NCBI GenBank assembly: GCA_010672925.1
Contig: JAAHFP010000025.1
Coordinates: 1 to 64,000, forward strand
DNA length: 64,000 nt
Reading direction: 5' to 3'
Source of the DNA: Symploca sp. SIO1C2
GTDB taxonomy: Bacteria; Cyanobacteriota; Cyanobacteriia; Cyanobacteriales; Coleofasciculaceae
The stretch's first letter is position 1. Every line of letters begins with the position of its first letter. A program made the translations under genes and the position numbers. Positions 8,938 to 21,500 of this stretch are shown piece by piece. The notes under the pieces are model-generated. The model saw nothing but the letters and a program-made list of their open reading frames with translations. It was not told the DNA's origin and did not search any database.

Positions 8938-9846
8938 ATGTCTATCACTCGCCAAATCAAAAGCTTTTATACCGATGGTGCCTGCTCTGGGAATCCTGGA
9001 CCAGGTGGCTGGGGTACTATAATTTATTTCACGGATGACTCTGTTGCTGAAATCGGCGGAGCAGAGGCTCAAACCACCAATAACCGGATGGAAATGCAAG
9101 CTGCGATCGCAGCCCTGAAGGTTCTGAAAACCTCTGGACAGGCTGAACCAGTTACACTATACACCGACAGTGAATATGTCAAAAACGGGATCACCAAATG
9201 GATTAAAGGCTGGAAGAAAAAAGGTTGGAGAACCTCCCAGGGAAAAGCCGTTTTAAATCAAGATTTGTGGGAAACTCTTGATGTACTCAATTCCCCCTTG
9301 GTGGAGTGGAGGTATGTCCGGGGGCACAGCGGCAATCAGGGCAATGAGCGTTCTGACCAAGTCGCTCGTGCTTTTGCTACTGGCAAGTCTCCGGTACTAA
9401 AAAATTCATTTGACTTGAATAGTTCACCAGCAATAGTAAAATCGAAAAATCTATCGGTAACAAGAAGAGCCGATTCTGCTGTAGCCCCTGAGCTAACTGA
9501 CAACCATATAGAACCGAACGTTCCTACTTCTGACTTCGCTATGATTGACTCACCTATTTCTTCCCCTACTAATGCAATCGACGAATTACCTAGAGAAGTG
9601 AGAGTTGCTCAACTCCGCAATCTAGTGGAAACTCTACGTACTGCTGATGAAATTGCGACCCAGGGCTACTTGATTAGTAGTTCAGAACTAGCTGACTTAA
9701 TGGATGTTAACGCCAGTGCTGTGACCAGTAGGGGCGACCACTGGCCATGGCGCAATTGGATCGTCTCACGAGTACGACGGGAAGGCAATCAAATTCTCTG
9801 GCAGCTGGAACGAGTAGATCAAGTTAATACTACAGATGCTGATTAA
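8938..9846 (+). CDS. rnhA: Ribonuclease HI with C-terminal extension
   Basis: Cleaves the RNA strand of RNA-DNA hybrids. With ATG 8938 the active-site set is D13 ([17 protein letters not shown]), E52 (NNRMEMQAA), D77 (LYTDSEYV), D140 (ERSDQVA) plus H130. The frame stays open upstream through a heptamer repeat, but those codons give only repeated Cys-Leu-Leu-Pro residues, so the start at 8938 is preferred. At 302 residues the protein is about twice the usual length. After a Ser/Pro-rich linker (150-205), residues about 210-295 form a second domain with [21 protein letters not shown] and [20 protein letters not shown], which looks like a helix-turn-helix fold and may bind nucleic acid (inference). 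Confidence 0.9.
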   Translation: MSITRQIKSFYTDGACSGNPGPGGWGTIIYFTDDSVAEIGGAEAQTTNNRMEMQAAIAALKVLKTSGQAEPVTLYTDSEYVKNGITKWIKGWKKKGWRTSQGKAVLNQDLWETLDVLNSPLVEWRYVRGHSGNQGNERSDQVARAFATGKSPVLKNSFDLNSSPAIVKSKNLSVTRRADSAVAPELTDNHIEPNVPTSDFAMIDSPISSPTNAIDELPREVRVAQLRNLVETLRTADEIATQGYLISSSELADLMDVNASAVTSRGDHWPWRNWIVSRVRREGNQILWQLERVDQVNTTDAD

Positions 9847-9868
9847 ATGTTAGATGTTAGGTATTAGG

Positions 9869-10058
9869 CAATGGTGACAAGTTAAAAGGTCGTGCATGAG
9901 TGTCAACTTCCATATATGGCGTAGTGGTGCTGAAAAACCTATATATGGAAATACCCCAAGGGTTAAGGCAAATTGTCTTCTTCTTCCTCCGCTCCTCTGC
10001 TCCTCCGCTCCCTCCGCCCCCTTGACAACGGCATTTTTGCCAAAACTTGTCACCAATG
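9869..10058. mobile_element. MITE-like element, family 1, copy A
   Basis: 190 bp bounded by imperfect inverted ends: CAATGGTGACAAGTT at the left and the complement of CATTGGTGACAAGTT at the right. Flanking 9-bp direct repeats GGTATTAGG (9860-9868) and GGTGTTAGG (10059-10067) differ at one base. The interior has a CCATATATGG-type inverted repeat and a pyrimidine-rich CTCCGCTCC tract. There is no coding sequence, so it must be moved in trans. Confidence 0.78.
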
Positions 10059-10074
10059 GGTGTTAGGTAATAGC

Positions 10075-10340
10075 CAATGGTGACAAGTTAAAGGATCGTG
10101 CATGAGTGTCAACTCCCATATATAGCGTTTGAGGGCTCAAAAAACACGCTTATATGGAAAGACCCAAGGGGTCTCCAAAATTGTATTCCACTTCCTCAGC
10201 TTCCCCAGCTCCCCCAGCTTCCCCAGCTTCCCCAGCTTCCCCAGCTTCCCCAGCTTCCCCAGCTTCCTCAGCTTCCCCAGCTTCCCCAGCTTCCCCAGCT
10301 TCCTTGACAACGACATCTTTACCTTAACTTGTCACCAATG
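10075..10340. mobile_element. MITE-like element, family 1, copy B
   Basis: 266 bp with the same ends and the same internal order as copy A. It is flanked by an exact 9-bp duplication GGTAATAGC (10066-10074 and 10341-10349). The size difference from copy A comes from an internal array of the 9-mer CTTCCCCAG (about 10190-10300). The left target duplication overlaps the right duplication of copy A by two bases, so two insertions landed next to each other. Confidence 0.8.
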
Positions 10341-10517
10341 GGTAATAGCTTTAGGTAGAAGAGAGAATTTTATTTGGCCTGATTATCCTTATCATTCCCT
10401 GGTTTGAGCTGATTTTAACTGGTGATTTGCTATACCTAGTCTAGGAGAGCCCCTATAGCAAGGTAAACTCAAATGTTGAGCCTTCAAAAGTTGCCTCAAT
10501 AAACGGAGATTTTAGCC

Positions 10518-11159
10518 TTGGGTATAGAACTGCGCAGTTACGTATTTCTGGACAGCTTACAGCCTCAGCACGCAGCTTATATGGGGACAGTAGCCTTAGG
10601 ATTTTTGCCATTGCCCGGTGATACGTCTCTCTGGGTTGAAATCTCACCAGGTATTGAGATCAACCGAATTACTGATGTCGCCCTCAAAGCTACTTCTGTT
10701 CGCCCTGGGGTACAGTTTGTTGAACGACTTTATGGACTTCTGGAAGTTCACTCCAGTCGCCAGAGTGACACACGGGCTGCTGGGAGGGCAATCCTGGAAG
10801 CATTGGGAGTTAGGGAACAAGAGCGTCTTAAACCCCGGATCATTTCTAGCCAGATTATTCGCAATATTGATGCCCACCAAACACAATTGATTAATCGCAC
10901 CAGACGAGGGCAGATGCTGCTAGCAGGACAAACACTTTATGTGTTGGAAGTTCAACCTGCTGCCTATGCGGCCCTAGCAGCGAATGAAGCGGAGAAGTCG
11001 GCCTTGATTAATATCCTACAAGTTCAAGCTGTAGGCAGTTTCGGACGTCTCTATTTGGGGGGAGAGGAACGAGATATTCTGGTAGGTTCAGCAGCAGCAG
11101 TGACAGCTCTTGAAAGCTTAGGAGGTAGGGAAATTGTAGTAAACAAGCCCCAGGAGTGA
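10518..11159 (+). CDS. ccmP: Carboxysome shell protein CcmP (tandem BMC domain)
   Basis: 213 residues, the same length as CcmP of beta-carboxysomes. It has two bacterial-microcompartment domains: residues about 1-100 ([45 protein letters not shown]) and about 105-205 ([50 protein letters not shown]). CcmP forms pseudohexamers that stack face to face in the shell, with a pore that may gate metabolites. The start codon is TTG, with GGAG 9 nt upstream; no ATG fits the conserved N-terminus, so a low initiation rate is possible and would suit a minor shell component. It lies apart from any ccmKLMN genes and 169 bp before a plsC-like gene. Confidence 0.88.
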   Translation: MGIELRSYVFLDSLQPQHAAYMGTVALGFLPLPGDTSLWVEISPGIEINRITDVALKATSVRPGVQFVERLYGLLEVHSSRQSDTRAAGRAILEALGVREQERLKPRIISSQIIRNIDAHQTQLINRTRRGQMLLAGQTLYVLEVQPAAYAALAANEAEKSALINILQVQAVGSFGRLYLGGEERDILVGSAAAVTALESLGGREIVVNKPQE

Positions 11160-11328
11160 GGGATATCCATAGAGGGGGAGCTAAGTAATTTAAATTGGGT
11201 CTTAGTTTTGCTAAGAGCCGAAACCTTATCTGTAAAGGTAGGGCAATTCGTAGTTTTTTAATATACTCCAATCAGATCAAAAGCAGATGGTAAGATAAAA
11301 CAACAAGAAAAAATCAAGGAAAAATTTA

Positions 11329-12048
11329 ATGATTAACAAAAGTGATTTACTGGCAAAAATGCCGAATTTATCAGGAGAAAATATAACTCCAAAACTGTTA
11401 CAGAAATCTGTACAAGAAGTAATTTGGCTGAGTAGTACAGCAGTTTACAAATATTGGCTTCAGATGGAATGTCAAGGTCTCGAACATCTCCCTCAGGATA
11501 GAGGTTATATTATTGCTGCTAATCATAGTAGCCATCTTGACGGCCCAGCAGTTATCACAGCTCAAGGACAACACATCAGTCAAGTGTATAGTTTAGCGGC
11601 CAAAGATTACTTTTTTAATAACCCGACTAAGGCTTGGTTATGCGAAAATTTCTTAAACATGATTCCCTTTAAGCGTAAAGGCAAATTTCTCGATTGTATA
11701 CCAACTTGTCAACAGGTAATTGCTCAGAAAAAAGCTATTCTCTTATTTCCAGAAGGAACTCGCTCTGTAACGGGTAAACTTCAAACCCTCAAGCCTGGTT
11801 TAGGAATCCTAGTTATGAAGTTACGTGCTCCTGTAGTTCCTGCTTATATCCAGGGAACCTATCAGGCTTTACCGAAAGGCAAGTACTTCCCCACAAGATA
11901 TCCAATTCGGGTTAGTTTCGGCCCTCCTCGAGAATTTAACCATTACTGGACGCAACAGAATGTGGTTGATAATCACCAAGTTTATCGAGAAATCGTTAAG
12001 GATGTTTATGTTGGGATTGAGGAATTGATGGATGGTTCAACAAGATGA
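11329..12048 (+). CDS. 1-acyl-sn-glycerol-3-phosphate acyltransferase family protein
   Basis: PlsC-type acyltransferase of 239 residues. Motif I NHSSHLDG (HX4D), motif III FPEGTRS and the proline motif VPAYIQGTYQALPKG are present in order. It should transfer an acyl chain to lysophosphatidic acid or a similar lipid at the membrane face. No clear transmembrane helix is seen beyond the hydrophobic motifs. AGGAAAAATTTA before ATG 11329 supplies the ribosome site. It may be cotranscribed with ccmP, but the gap is 169 bp. Confidence 0.85.
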   Translation: MINKSDLLAKMPNLSGENITPKLLQKSVQEVIWLSSTAVYKYWLQMECQGLEHLPQDRGYIIAANHSSHLDGPAVITAQGQHISQVYSLAAKDYFFNNPTKAWLCENFLNMIPFKRKGKFLDCIPTCQQVIAQKKAILLFPEGTRSVTGKLQTLKPGLGILVMKLRAPVVPAYIQGTYQALPKGKYFPTRYPIRVSFGPPREFNHYWTQQNVVDNHQVYREIVKDVYVGIEELMDGSTR

Positions 12049-12522
12049 CCATTTTTTGAATTGTTTTGACCTGCCGAACTCCTATTCTTCCCAAATACTT
12101 ATTTTCCCAAGCCCTCTTGCTTTTTCTCTGGACAGAGGGAACCCTATCCCTATGGATGGAGTCTGGTGTAAGAATAGATAACCCCTAGGGAAAGGTCAAC
12201 AGGCTGTACCTAGGGTTTACAAAAAAAAAGTTGGAAGCGATCGCTATCTTTATATAAAGCACCACGATTGAAACGCTAAACTAGAATATACATCCTTATA
12301 TATCGGCTCTGGGTGATGGGATAAATTTTATCATTGAGGAATATTGAGCCAATTGCAGTTGGCGATACTCAATAAAAAGGTAACAATAGAGGGTAATAAG
12401 TGAGTGAGTAACAGTTGTAGTTAGTCATTACCACCTCAGTTACAGGATTTAGGGGAATAATCACTCTCGCCGTCCCTGCGACTGGTGTGCTTCTACGATG
12501 ATGGGTAATCCTTGGTAAAGTT
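12049..12522. other. Upstream region of the haemagglutinin-CHAT gene
   Basis: No full gene. It holds a HIP1-like site (near 12238), a short inverted repeat ATTGAG...CTCAAT around 12343-12375, and, directly before the start codon, a relic of a CHAT gene 3' end (12483-12518, listed separately). The promoter for the large gene must lie here, but I could not identify it with confidence. Confidence 0.5.
12483..12518 (+). pseudogene. Relic of a CHAT-protease gene 3' end
   Basis: These 36 bases read W-C-A-S-T-M-M-G-N-P-W-stop and match the last 36 bases of the large CHAT gene (21535-21570, W-S-A-F-T-M-I-G-N-P-W-stop) at about 32 positions, in the same frame and including the stop codon. The relic ends 4 bp before the start of that gene. 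I infer a former upstream paralogue removed by deletion, or a recombination junction between tandem copies. Confidence 0.6.
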
Positions 12523-15500
12523 ATGTTGAAACCTCAGCTTTTAACCAGTCTACTGACAACCACCTTCGCTATTGGATTATTCACTGCACCTCCCCATTCA
12601 TCAGCCCAAGGACAATCTCTCACTCCTGCTGCTGACGGTACTGGCACTGTTGTTACCCCCAATGGCAACCAGTTTCAAATTTATGGTGGTTCCTTCTCGG
12701 CTGACGGAACTAATCTATTCCACTCCTTTGAGCAATTTGGCTTATCCTCTGGTCAAATTGCTAACTTTGTATCCTCTCCAGAAATTCACAATATCCTAGG
12801 ACGAATTGTTGGTGGGGATCCTTCGGTGATTAATGGCTTGGTTCAAGTCACTGGGGGTAACTCTAACTTATTTTTAATGAACCCAGCTGGGATTGTTTTT
12901 GGTGCAGATGCTAGTTTAAATGTCCCGGCTGATTTTTTTTCTACCACGGCTACAGGTATTGGCTTTGGTGGAGATAATTGGTTTAACGCTTTAGGCAGCA
13001 ACAATTACCAGGATTTAACCGGTACTCCCAGTCAGTTAGCCTTTGACTTGTCTCAACCAGGAACTATTATCAATGCCGGTTCTTTAGAAGTGGAACCAGG
13101 GAAAAATATTTCCCTAGTTGGCGGCAATGTAATCAACACTGGAAATATTACGGCAGCAGGAGGAAATATTTCCCTGGCTGCGATACCAGGGGAGAATTTA
13201 GTTAAGATAACTCAACCTGGACATTTACTAAGTTTAGAGATTGAACCTCCCAGAGATTCTACAGGGCAAATGCTAGACATTGACCCTGTAGATTTACCGA
13301 CTTTGCTCACAGGACCGCTGCAGGGAGTAGAAACTGGGTTAAATGTCACTCCAACAGGAGAAGTACAGGTAGCTAATTCCAGCACTAATATTCCCCAGGA
13401 TTCAGGTACAACTATCATTTCCGGCTCACTAGATGTCTCCGATGCTTCCCTAATAACCAACAACCAACAACCAACAACCAATAACCAACAACAAATAACC
13501 ATTTTAGGAGACAAAGTTGGTTTAATTGGAGCCAACATTGATGCTTCTGGCAGGAATGGTGGTGGTACAGTCTTGATTGGTGGGGATTATCAAGGACAAG
13601 GAACAGTACCCAATGCGTCCCGTACTTTTGTTAGTAGCGATTCGGTGATTAATGCCGATGCTTTGGACAATGGTGATGGGGGGAAAGTAATAGTTTGGGC
13701 AGACGAAACCACTCGATTTTTCGGTGAGATTAATAGTCGTGGTGGTGCTTTTTCAGGGGATGGTGGTTTTGTTGAAGTATCGGGTTTAGAATTTTTGGAC
13801 TACCAAGGGACAGTCAATACCTTAGCTCCTTTTGGTAATCCTGGAACCCTGCTACTCGACCCGACTAATATTGAAATTGTTGCTGCTGGAGGGACAGCTA
13901 CCTTACTAACGGAAGTTGATGAATTTGGTGACCTGGATATAGGTGATCCTACGACGATCGATGCGGATTTGATTAATAATGCTGCTGCTAATGTTATTCT
14001 GCAAGCAGCTAATGACATTACTTTTAATGAAGAAATCAATATTGCTGCTGATGGAGTTGGACTAACTGCTGAGGCAGGTAATGATATTAATGTTAACGCC
14101 AACATCACTACTACTAATGGTAATATTGCCCTCAATGCCGACGTTGATCGCATAAATGGCGGTACACTAAATCTCACCGGCGTAATTATTGATACTGGTA
14201 CTGGCAATTTCACTGGTACTGGCAACGATATTAATTTTCAAGACAACATCATCACCACCACTAATGGTGATATTGCCCTCAATGCCGACGCTGATCGCAT
14301 AAATGGCGGTACACTAAATCTCACTGGCGTAAGTATTGATACTGGTACTGGCAATTTCACCGGCACGGGTAACGATATTAATTTTGAAAACAACATCATC
14401 ACCACCACTGATGGTAATATTGCCCTCAATGCCGACGCTGATGGCATAGATGGCGGTGCTCTCAACCTTAATAATGTAATTATTGATATTGGTACTGGCA
14501 ATTTCACCGGCACAGGCACAGGCAATGCCACTTTCAAAAATGGCATCACTCTCAACGCTAGCAGTATTAATACGGGCGGCAATATTGACCTTACGGGTAC
14601 GGGAGCAGATGGGAATAATGACAACTACGGCATTCATCTTGTCAACGATAGCGTGTTGGCATCGACAGGGGCAGGAAGCATTACCCTAGATGGTACAGGG
14701 GGTACTGGGACTAATAACCTGGATGGGATCAAGATTGAAGGCGCAGACTCCCGCATCTCTTCCGTGGATGGGAATATTCAACTAACAGGCAGAGGTGGAA
14801 ATGGGACTGCCAATGCCAACAATGGTATTTCCTTAGTGGCTGGTGGTGTAGTGGAATCCACTGGTGAGGGAACAGTTACCCTAACCGGGATTGGCGGCAG
14901 TGGCACAGATCCGAACCGGGGAATACAGATTCTGGACGACTCCCGTGTCTCTTCCGCGAATGGAGATCTCACTGTGACGGGTACTGGTGGCGACGGCAAT
15001 TTGAATGATAATCAAGGCATTTTTGTTCGCAATGGTGAAGTGGAATCAACTGGGACAGGAGCAATTACCCTAGTGGGAACTGCTGCTAACGGTGAAGGGA
15101 TTCGCTTTGAGGGTGATAGCTTTGCTGCTGCTGGGGATGGCAAAATCACTTTCACTGCTGATGAAATCAATCTCTTGGATAATACTGAAATCATTGGTAC
15201 TGGTGATGTCCAATTGCAACCCTTAGACAATGCCTTAGACATTACTATTGGTGGCGCTACTGACGATAACCGCTTAAATCTCGACACCAACGAACTTAAC
15301 TCCTTACAGGATGGCTTTGAACGAATCATTATTGGACGAGATGATAGCAGCAACACTATTACTGCAACTGGTGACGTTACTTTCAATGACCCGGTTACTT
15401 TACAATCACCTGTAGGTGCTGGCTCTATCGACACTAGCGGTTTTACTCTTACTGGAGTCGATGATGCTTCAATTACCCTAGAAGCTAGACGACTAATCAC

Positions 15501-18500
15501 TACTGGCGATCTTACCAGTGTTGAGGATATCACCCTAACCAGTGACGGCATTGATTTAGAAGGTCAAGTATCGGGTGGTGGTATCTTGACCTTAGAGCCA
15601 TTTTCTGTCGCTCAAAACATCCAAATTGGCAATACAGTCAACATTGGTCCCAACAGTCTAGACTTGTCAGACACAGATATCGCTAATTTGCAAGCTGGTT
15701 TTGCAGAAATCATTATTGGTCGTGCTGATAGCACTGGTACTGTTACCATTAACGACGGGGCAATATTAAATGACCCTGTCAATATTGCTGGGGGTGCAAC
15801 TTTAGTTGGCCCGGAACAAAACACTACCTGGGAGATTACAGGCGCTAATGAAGGTAATCTTAACGGTGTTTTCCCCAATGGCTTAACCTTCAACAATATT
15901 GAAAACTTAACTGGCGGCAGTTTTGATGACACTTTTGCCTTTGGTGATGGGGTTGTCTTCAATGGCAATATCACTGATAACGGAGGCATAGATAATTTTG
16001 ATTTCTCTGCCTACACCACTCCCTTGACTGTGAATCTCGATACCTTGGGAGCAGTAGGTATTGAAAATATTATTGGTACAACTGCTGCTCAGAGTACCTT
16101 AACTGGAGCTAACTCTCCCAATGATTGGGAAATTACGGCAAATAACGCAGGTACAATTAATGGCGTCAATTTCACGGATTTCAATAACCTAGTTGGTGGT
16201 ACTGACATAGACACCTTCACTCTTAATGGTGGCAACGTTGATAATATCGACGGCGCTGGAGGTAACAACACCATTGTTGGTGGTAACATTGCCAATACCT
16301 GGAATTTGACTGGTGCTGATGCTGGTAATGTTAACGGTGGCAATAATTTTACAAGAATTCAAAATGTCACTGGTGGCAGTGCAAATGACACTTTTGCTTT
16401 TGATGATGGTGTTAACTTTAATGGCAACATCAGTGATAGCGGGGGCAATGATACTTTTGATTACTCTGCTTATACAACTGATCCGAATGTGAACCTCAAT
16501 ACCTTAGGAGCAATAGGTATTGAAAATATTATCGGTACAACTGCTGCTGCTCAGAGTACTTTGAACGGAGCTGATACTGTCAATAATTGGGAGATTACCG
16601 CACCCAACACCGGCACAGTTAATAACTTCAACTTCACGGATTTCAACAACCTCGTCGGTGGGAACTTAGCAGACACCTTTACCCTCTTCGATGGTGGAAC
16701 TGTTGACGGTATTGATGGCGGTGGAGGTGACAATACTATCGCTGGTGACAACAATCCTAATACCTGGAATTTAACTGGTCTTAATGCTGGCAACCTCGAA
16801 AACAAAATTAACAACTTTACTAGGATTGAAAACCTCATCGGTGGTACAGAAAATGACAACTTTGTATTTGCTGATGGTATTGATTTCGATGGCACGATCC
16901 GTGACAACGGAGGTAATGACCAATTGGATTACTCTGCCTACACCGGCCCCCTAAGTGTGAACCTCAATACCCTGGGAGCAGAAGGCATTGAAACAGTTAT
17001 CGGTACAACTCTAGACGACGAGAGCCTCTTATTCGGGGCTAATCAAAATAATAATTGGGAGATTACAGGTATCAACAGTGGTATCCTTAATGGTACTCTC
17101 CAATTTACTGATTTTGATAATCTTGTAGGCGGTTTTCTACAAGATACTTTCATCATCAATGGTGGCGAAGTTAACAGTATTAACGGCGGTCCCGGTAACG
17201 ACACCATCGTTGGTGATAACATTAACAATAACAATACCTGGAATATTACTGGTGCTGATACTGGTAACTTTAACGGTGCTAATAACTTTCAGGCAATTAG
17301 AAATCTCATTGGTGGCAATGCCAATGATAGCTTCGTTTTTGCTGATGGTATTGGGTTCAACGGTAATATCAGTGATCAAGGAGGTACGGACAATTTTGAT
17401 TACTCTAACTACACCATAGATCCTAATGTAGACCTCAATACCCTGGGAGCAGTAGGTATTGAAGAAGTTATCGGTACAACCAATGCTGCCACGAGTACCT
17501 TGATTGGAGGTAATGTTGTCAATGATTGGCAGATTACGGCAAATAACGCAGGCACAGTCAATGACATCAATTTTAGAGATTTCAACCAAGTCATCGGTGG
17601 TAGCTTAGCAGACACTTTCACCATCAATGGCGGCGAAGTTGACAATATCAACGGCGGTGCTGGAAACAACACCATTGTTGCTGAAAATACTCCTAACACC
17701 TGGAATCTGACTGGTGCTGATGCTGGTAATCTCAACGGTGCTAATAACTTTACTCGAATTCAAAACCTCATCGGCGGCACTTTAGATGATAGCTTCGTTT
17801 TTGCTGATGGGGTTAACTTTAATGGCAGCATCAGTGATCAAGGAGGTACAGACACTTTTGATTACTCTGCCTATAACACTCCCCTTAATGTAAATATCGA
17901 TATCCTCGGAGCATTAGGTATCGAACAAGTTATCGGTACAACTGCGGCTCAAAGTACTTTAACAGGAGCCAATAATCCTAATGTTTGGGAAATTACCAAC
18001 CTCAACCAAGGTACACTCAACGACACTCTCATATTTGTTGACTTCGACACCCTCATGGGAGGCGACTTAACAGACACCTTTATCCTTAATGGTGGTAGCG
18101 TTACTAATATCAATGGTGGTGCAGGTATAAATACTCTTGTTGCTAACAATACAAATAACACCTGGAATCTGACTGGTGCTGATACTGGTAACCTCAACGG
18201 CACTAATAATTTTACTCGAATTCAAAACCTCATCGGCGGCACTTTAGATGACAGCTTTCTTGTTGGTGATGGTGTTGATTTCAATGGCAGCATTAGTGAT
18301 AATGGAGGAACTGACAATATAAATTTCTCTGCCTACACCACTCCCCTAACTGTGAACTTGGAAAGGCTGGGACTAGTAGGCATTGAAGAAATTATCGGCA
18401 CCACTGCTGCTGAGAGTACCTTAATTGGAGCTACCATTCCCAATACTTGGGAGATTACCAACCTTAATCAAGGCAGAATCAATGGCACTCTCAACTTCAC

Positions 18501-21500
18501 CGATTTCAATAACCTCATCGGTGGTAACGTAGAAGATACCTTTATCCTTAATGGTGGTAGCGTTACTAATATTATTGGCGGTGAAGGCAGCAACACTCTC
18601 ATTGGTAACAATACGAATAACAACTGGAATCTGATTGGTTTTGATACTGGTAATCTCAACGGCACTAATAACTTTACTCAGGTTCAAAACTTGACCGGTG
18701 GTAGTTTGAGTGATACCTTCCTCTTTAACAATGATGCCAGTGTTAGCGGTAATCTGAACGGTGGCTTGGGTGAGCTAATCCTGCAAGGAGATCAAATTAA
18801 TTTCTCTGGCAATGTCTCTGGTACAGGCAATTTGACCATCGAGCCTTTAGATCCCACACGCTCAATCCAAATTGGTGGTATCAATACTAACAACAATACT
18901 ATTCTGAATTTAACCTCAGAACAGATTGGTTTGTTGCAAGACGGATTTAATCAGATCACCATCGGACATAGTGGAGGAAGCGGTGCTATTACCCTAACTG
19001 ATAATGCTACCTTTAAGGACCCAATTACTTTGCAATCGCCTCTTGGTTCAGGCTCCATAAATACCACCGGTTTTACCCTTACCGCTCCCAGCATCAACCT
19101 CACTGCTGCTGACAATATCACTACTGGTGCGATCAACTTGACTCCCGCTGCGAATCTAGGAGGCAACAACTCCCTCAATATTAATACTCCTGGGACTGTT
19201 AATCTCGAAGGCACCATTACCACCAATGGTACTGACTTTTTGCTTGGCAATGCGATCGCTCCAGAGCAAATTAACATCAAAGCTTCCGTCTTTACCACCG
19301 GTGGCAATATCAATTTTAACAGTGTCGGAACAATTGCTGTCTCCGATAACGTAACCACTACCAATAATACAACTGACCAGAATACAACTACTAATAACGT
19401 AACCACTACTGATAATACAATTGATCAGACTATAACTACTAGTAACATAACCATCATTAATAATACGATTGACCCGAATATAACCACCAATGACAATACT
19501 GACACCAGCACCTCTTCAGATGACGTAACTACTACTGATAATACGATTGACCCGAATACAACCACTATCGATATCAGTACTATTACCTTAGATTCCAGTA
19601 ATAGTAATGGTAATGGGGGTGATATCACTCTAGGTAGTCAAACCGAAGCAGTTACCATCAGTAACCTCAACTCATCAGGAGCTATCAACGGTGGCAATAT
19701 CACGGTTGCCGCCAACACCCAACTGAGTACGTTGCAAATTAACTCTAGTGGCGCTGTTGGTACAGGTGGTAATGTTACACTATCCCCTGGAGCAGAGAGC
19801 CAAGTGAGTTCGATTAACGCTGAGGGAGGAACCACAGGGGGAACAGTGAACATCACGACTAGCAGCTTTTTCCAGGCAACTGACACCTTCACCTCTGCCA
19901 ATGGTTTAGAGGCCAGCATTTCTACAGTTGGGGGTAATAGTGGGGGTTCGATTAGGATTCAGCATGGAGGAAATGGAGAAATTGCCTTTGATGTAGGCAC
20001 AAGTAACAGTAACAGCACCAGTGGAGTCATCACTAGTGGTGACTTTACCATTAACCCACTCGAATCCTTTCTCTTTACTCACCAAGAAGGTAACATTGAA
20101 ATTATTAGTGTTGATCCACCCCCTGGTCCTAGTACCAGCACTAGCAATAACAATAGCAATAGCACTAACACTAACACTAGCTCTGATAATAATTCAGCTT
20201 CTGGTTCCACTCAAACACCCATTAATCCTGTTGATTTAACTTTAAATCAATTTTTACAGAGAGAAAACTCACCAACAATCAGGGAAATTTCCTCCCTAGA
20301 AGTTGATACAGCAGTAGAAGAATTAGAAGAAACTATCAACGATTCTTTTGAAGAGCATTTTGGCCTTAGCGATACCCCCACCGTTAACCTACAACAAGCT
20401 CAAGCTACTCTTAATCAGGTTGAAGAATCCACTGGTGTGAAACCGGCTCTGATTTATGCCTTCTTCGTCCCCTCCAGCCTTACCTCCTCAAATACCACTG
20501 GGGGAGAGTTATCTTTATCAACGTCACAAATAACTTCTCCCAATGACGAGTTGGAGTTGGTACTAATCACTTCTGATGGTAAACCGATTCGGCGACGGGT
20601 AGGTAAAACCCGCAAAGAAGTTATCCAAGTAGCGCGAGAGTTTCGCTTCAATGTTACTGATGTGGACAACCCCCTTGGCTACCTGCCTCCAGCAAAGCAG
20701 CTTTATCAATGGTTAATTGCTCCTCTGCAAACTGACTTAGAAGCACAACAGATTCAGAATCTCGTGTTTATCCTAGACAAAGGTTTGCGATCGCTCCCTA
20801 TTGCCGCACTCCATGATGGTACTGGTTTTCTTGTTGAAAAGTATAGTGTTGGTTTAATGCCAACCCTCAGCCTCACCAATACTAGTCCCGTGAATATCAA
20901 ACATGTTGAAGTTCTGGCTATGGGAGCCGAGAAATTCACAGACCGCAATCCCTTACCCGCAGTACCGGTGGAACTAGACACCATCGCTGATGCACTTTGG
21001 CCTGGTGAGTCTTTCCTCAATCAAGAATTTACTTACAAGCGACTCAAAGAAATTCGCTCTAATAAACCCTTTGGCATTATACATTTAGCTACCCACGGTG
21101 ACTTTTTACCAGGTAAGCCGGGAAGTTCCTATATTCAGTTATGGGATGCCAAGCTGGGATTAGACTCTCTCAGGGAGTTAGGGTGGAGTAATCCAGCAGT
21201 AGAGTTAGTAGTCCTAAGTGCCTGTCGCACCGCCTTAGGAGATCATGAAGCGGAATTAGGATTTGCTGGATTAGCGGTACTATCTGGAGCAAAGTCAGCT
21301 TTAGCGAGTCTCTGGTATGTCAGTGATGCAGGGACATTGGGGGTAATGAGGAGTTTTTACGAACAATTACACAACGCACCAATCAAAACCCAAGCTTTAA
21401 GGCAAGCACAGTTAGCGATGATTAACCAAGAGGTGCGCATCGAGGGACAGAAATTGGTGAGTAAAAGTGGTAGTTTGTCCCTGCCACCTCAGTTGCAGAA

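Larger units (their letters stand above)
9847..10517. other. Intergenic region with two transposed elements
   Basis: The space between rnhA and ccmP is almost filled by two related short mobile elements (9869-10058 and 10075-10340, listed separately). The remaining 10350-10517 holds the likely ccmP promoter; I could not place -10 and -35 boxes with confidence. Confidence 0.6.

Noticed and set aside
10098-10407. Two plus-strand frames of LPQ and SFP repeats
   Set aside because: They are translations of the CTTCCCCAG array inside a mobile element, without a ribosome site or homologous pattern.
13212-19919. Many long minus-strand frames inside the haemagglutinin gene
   Set aside because: They follow from the repetitive Asn/Thr/Gly codons of the real gene; all are rich in Pro, Val and Leu and repeat with the same period.
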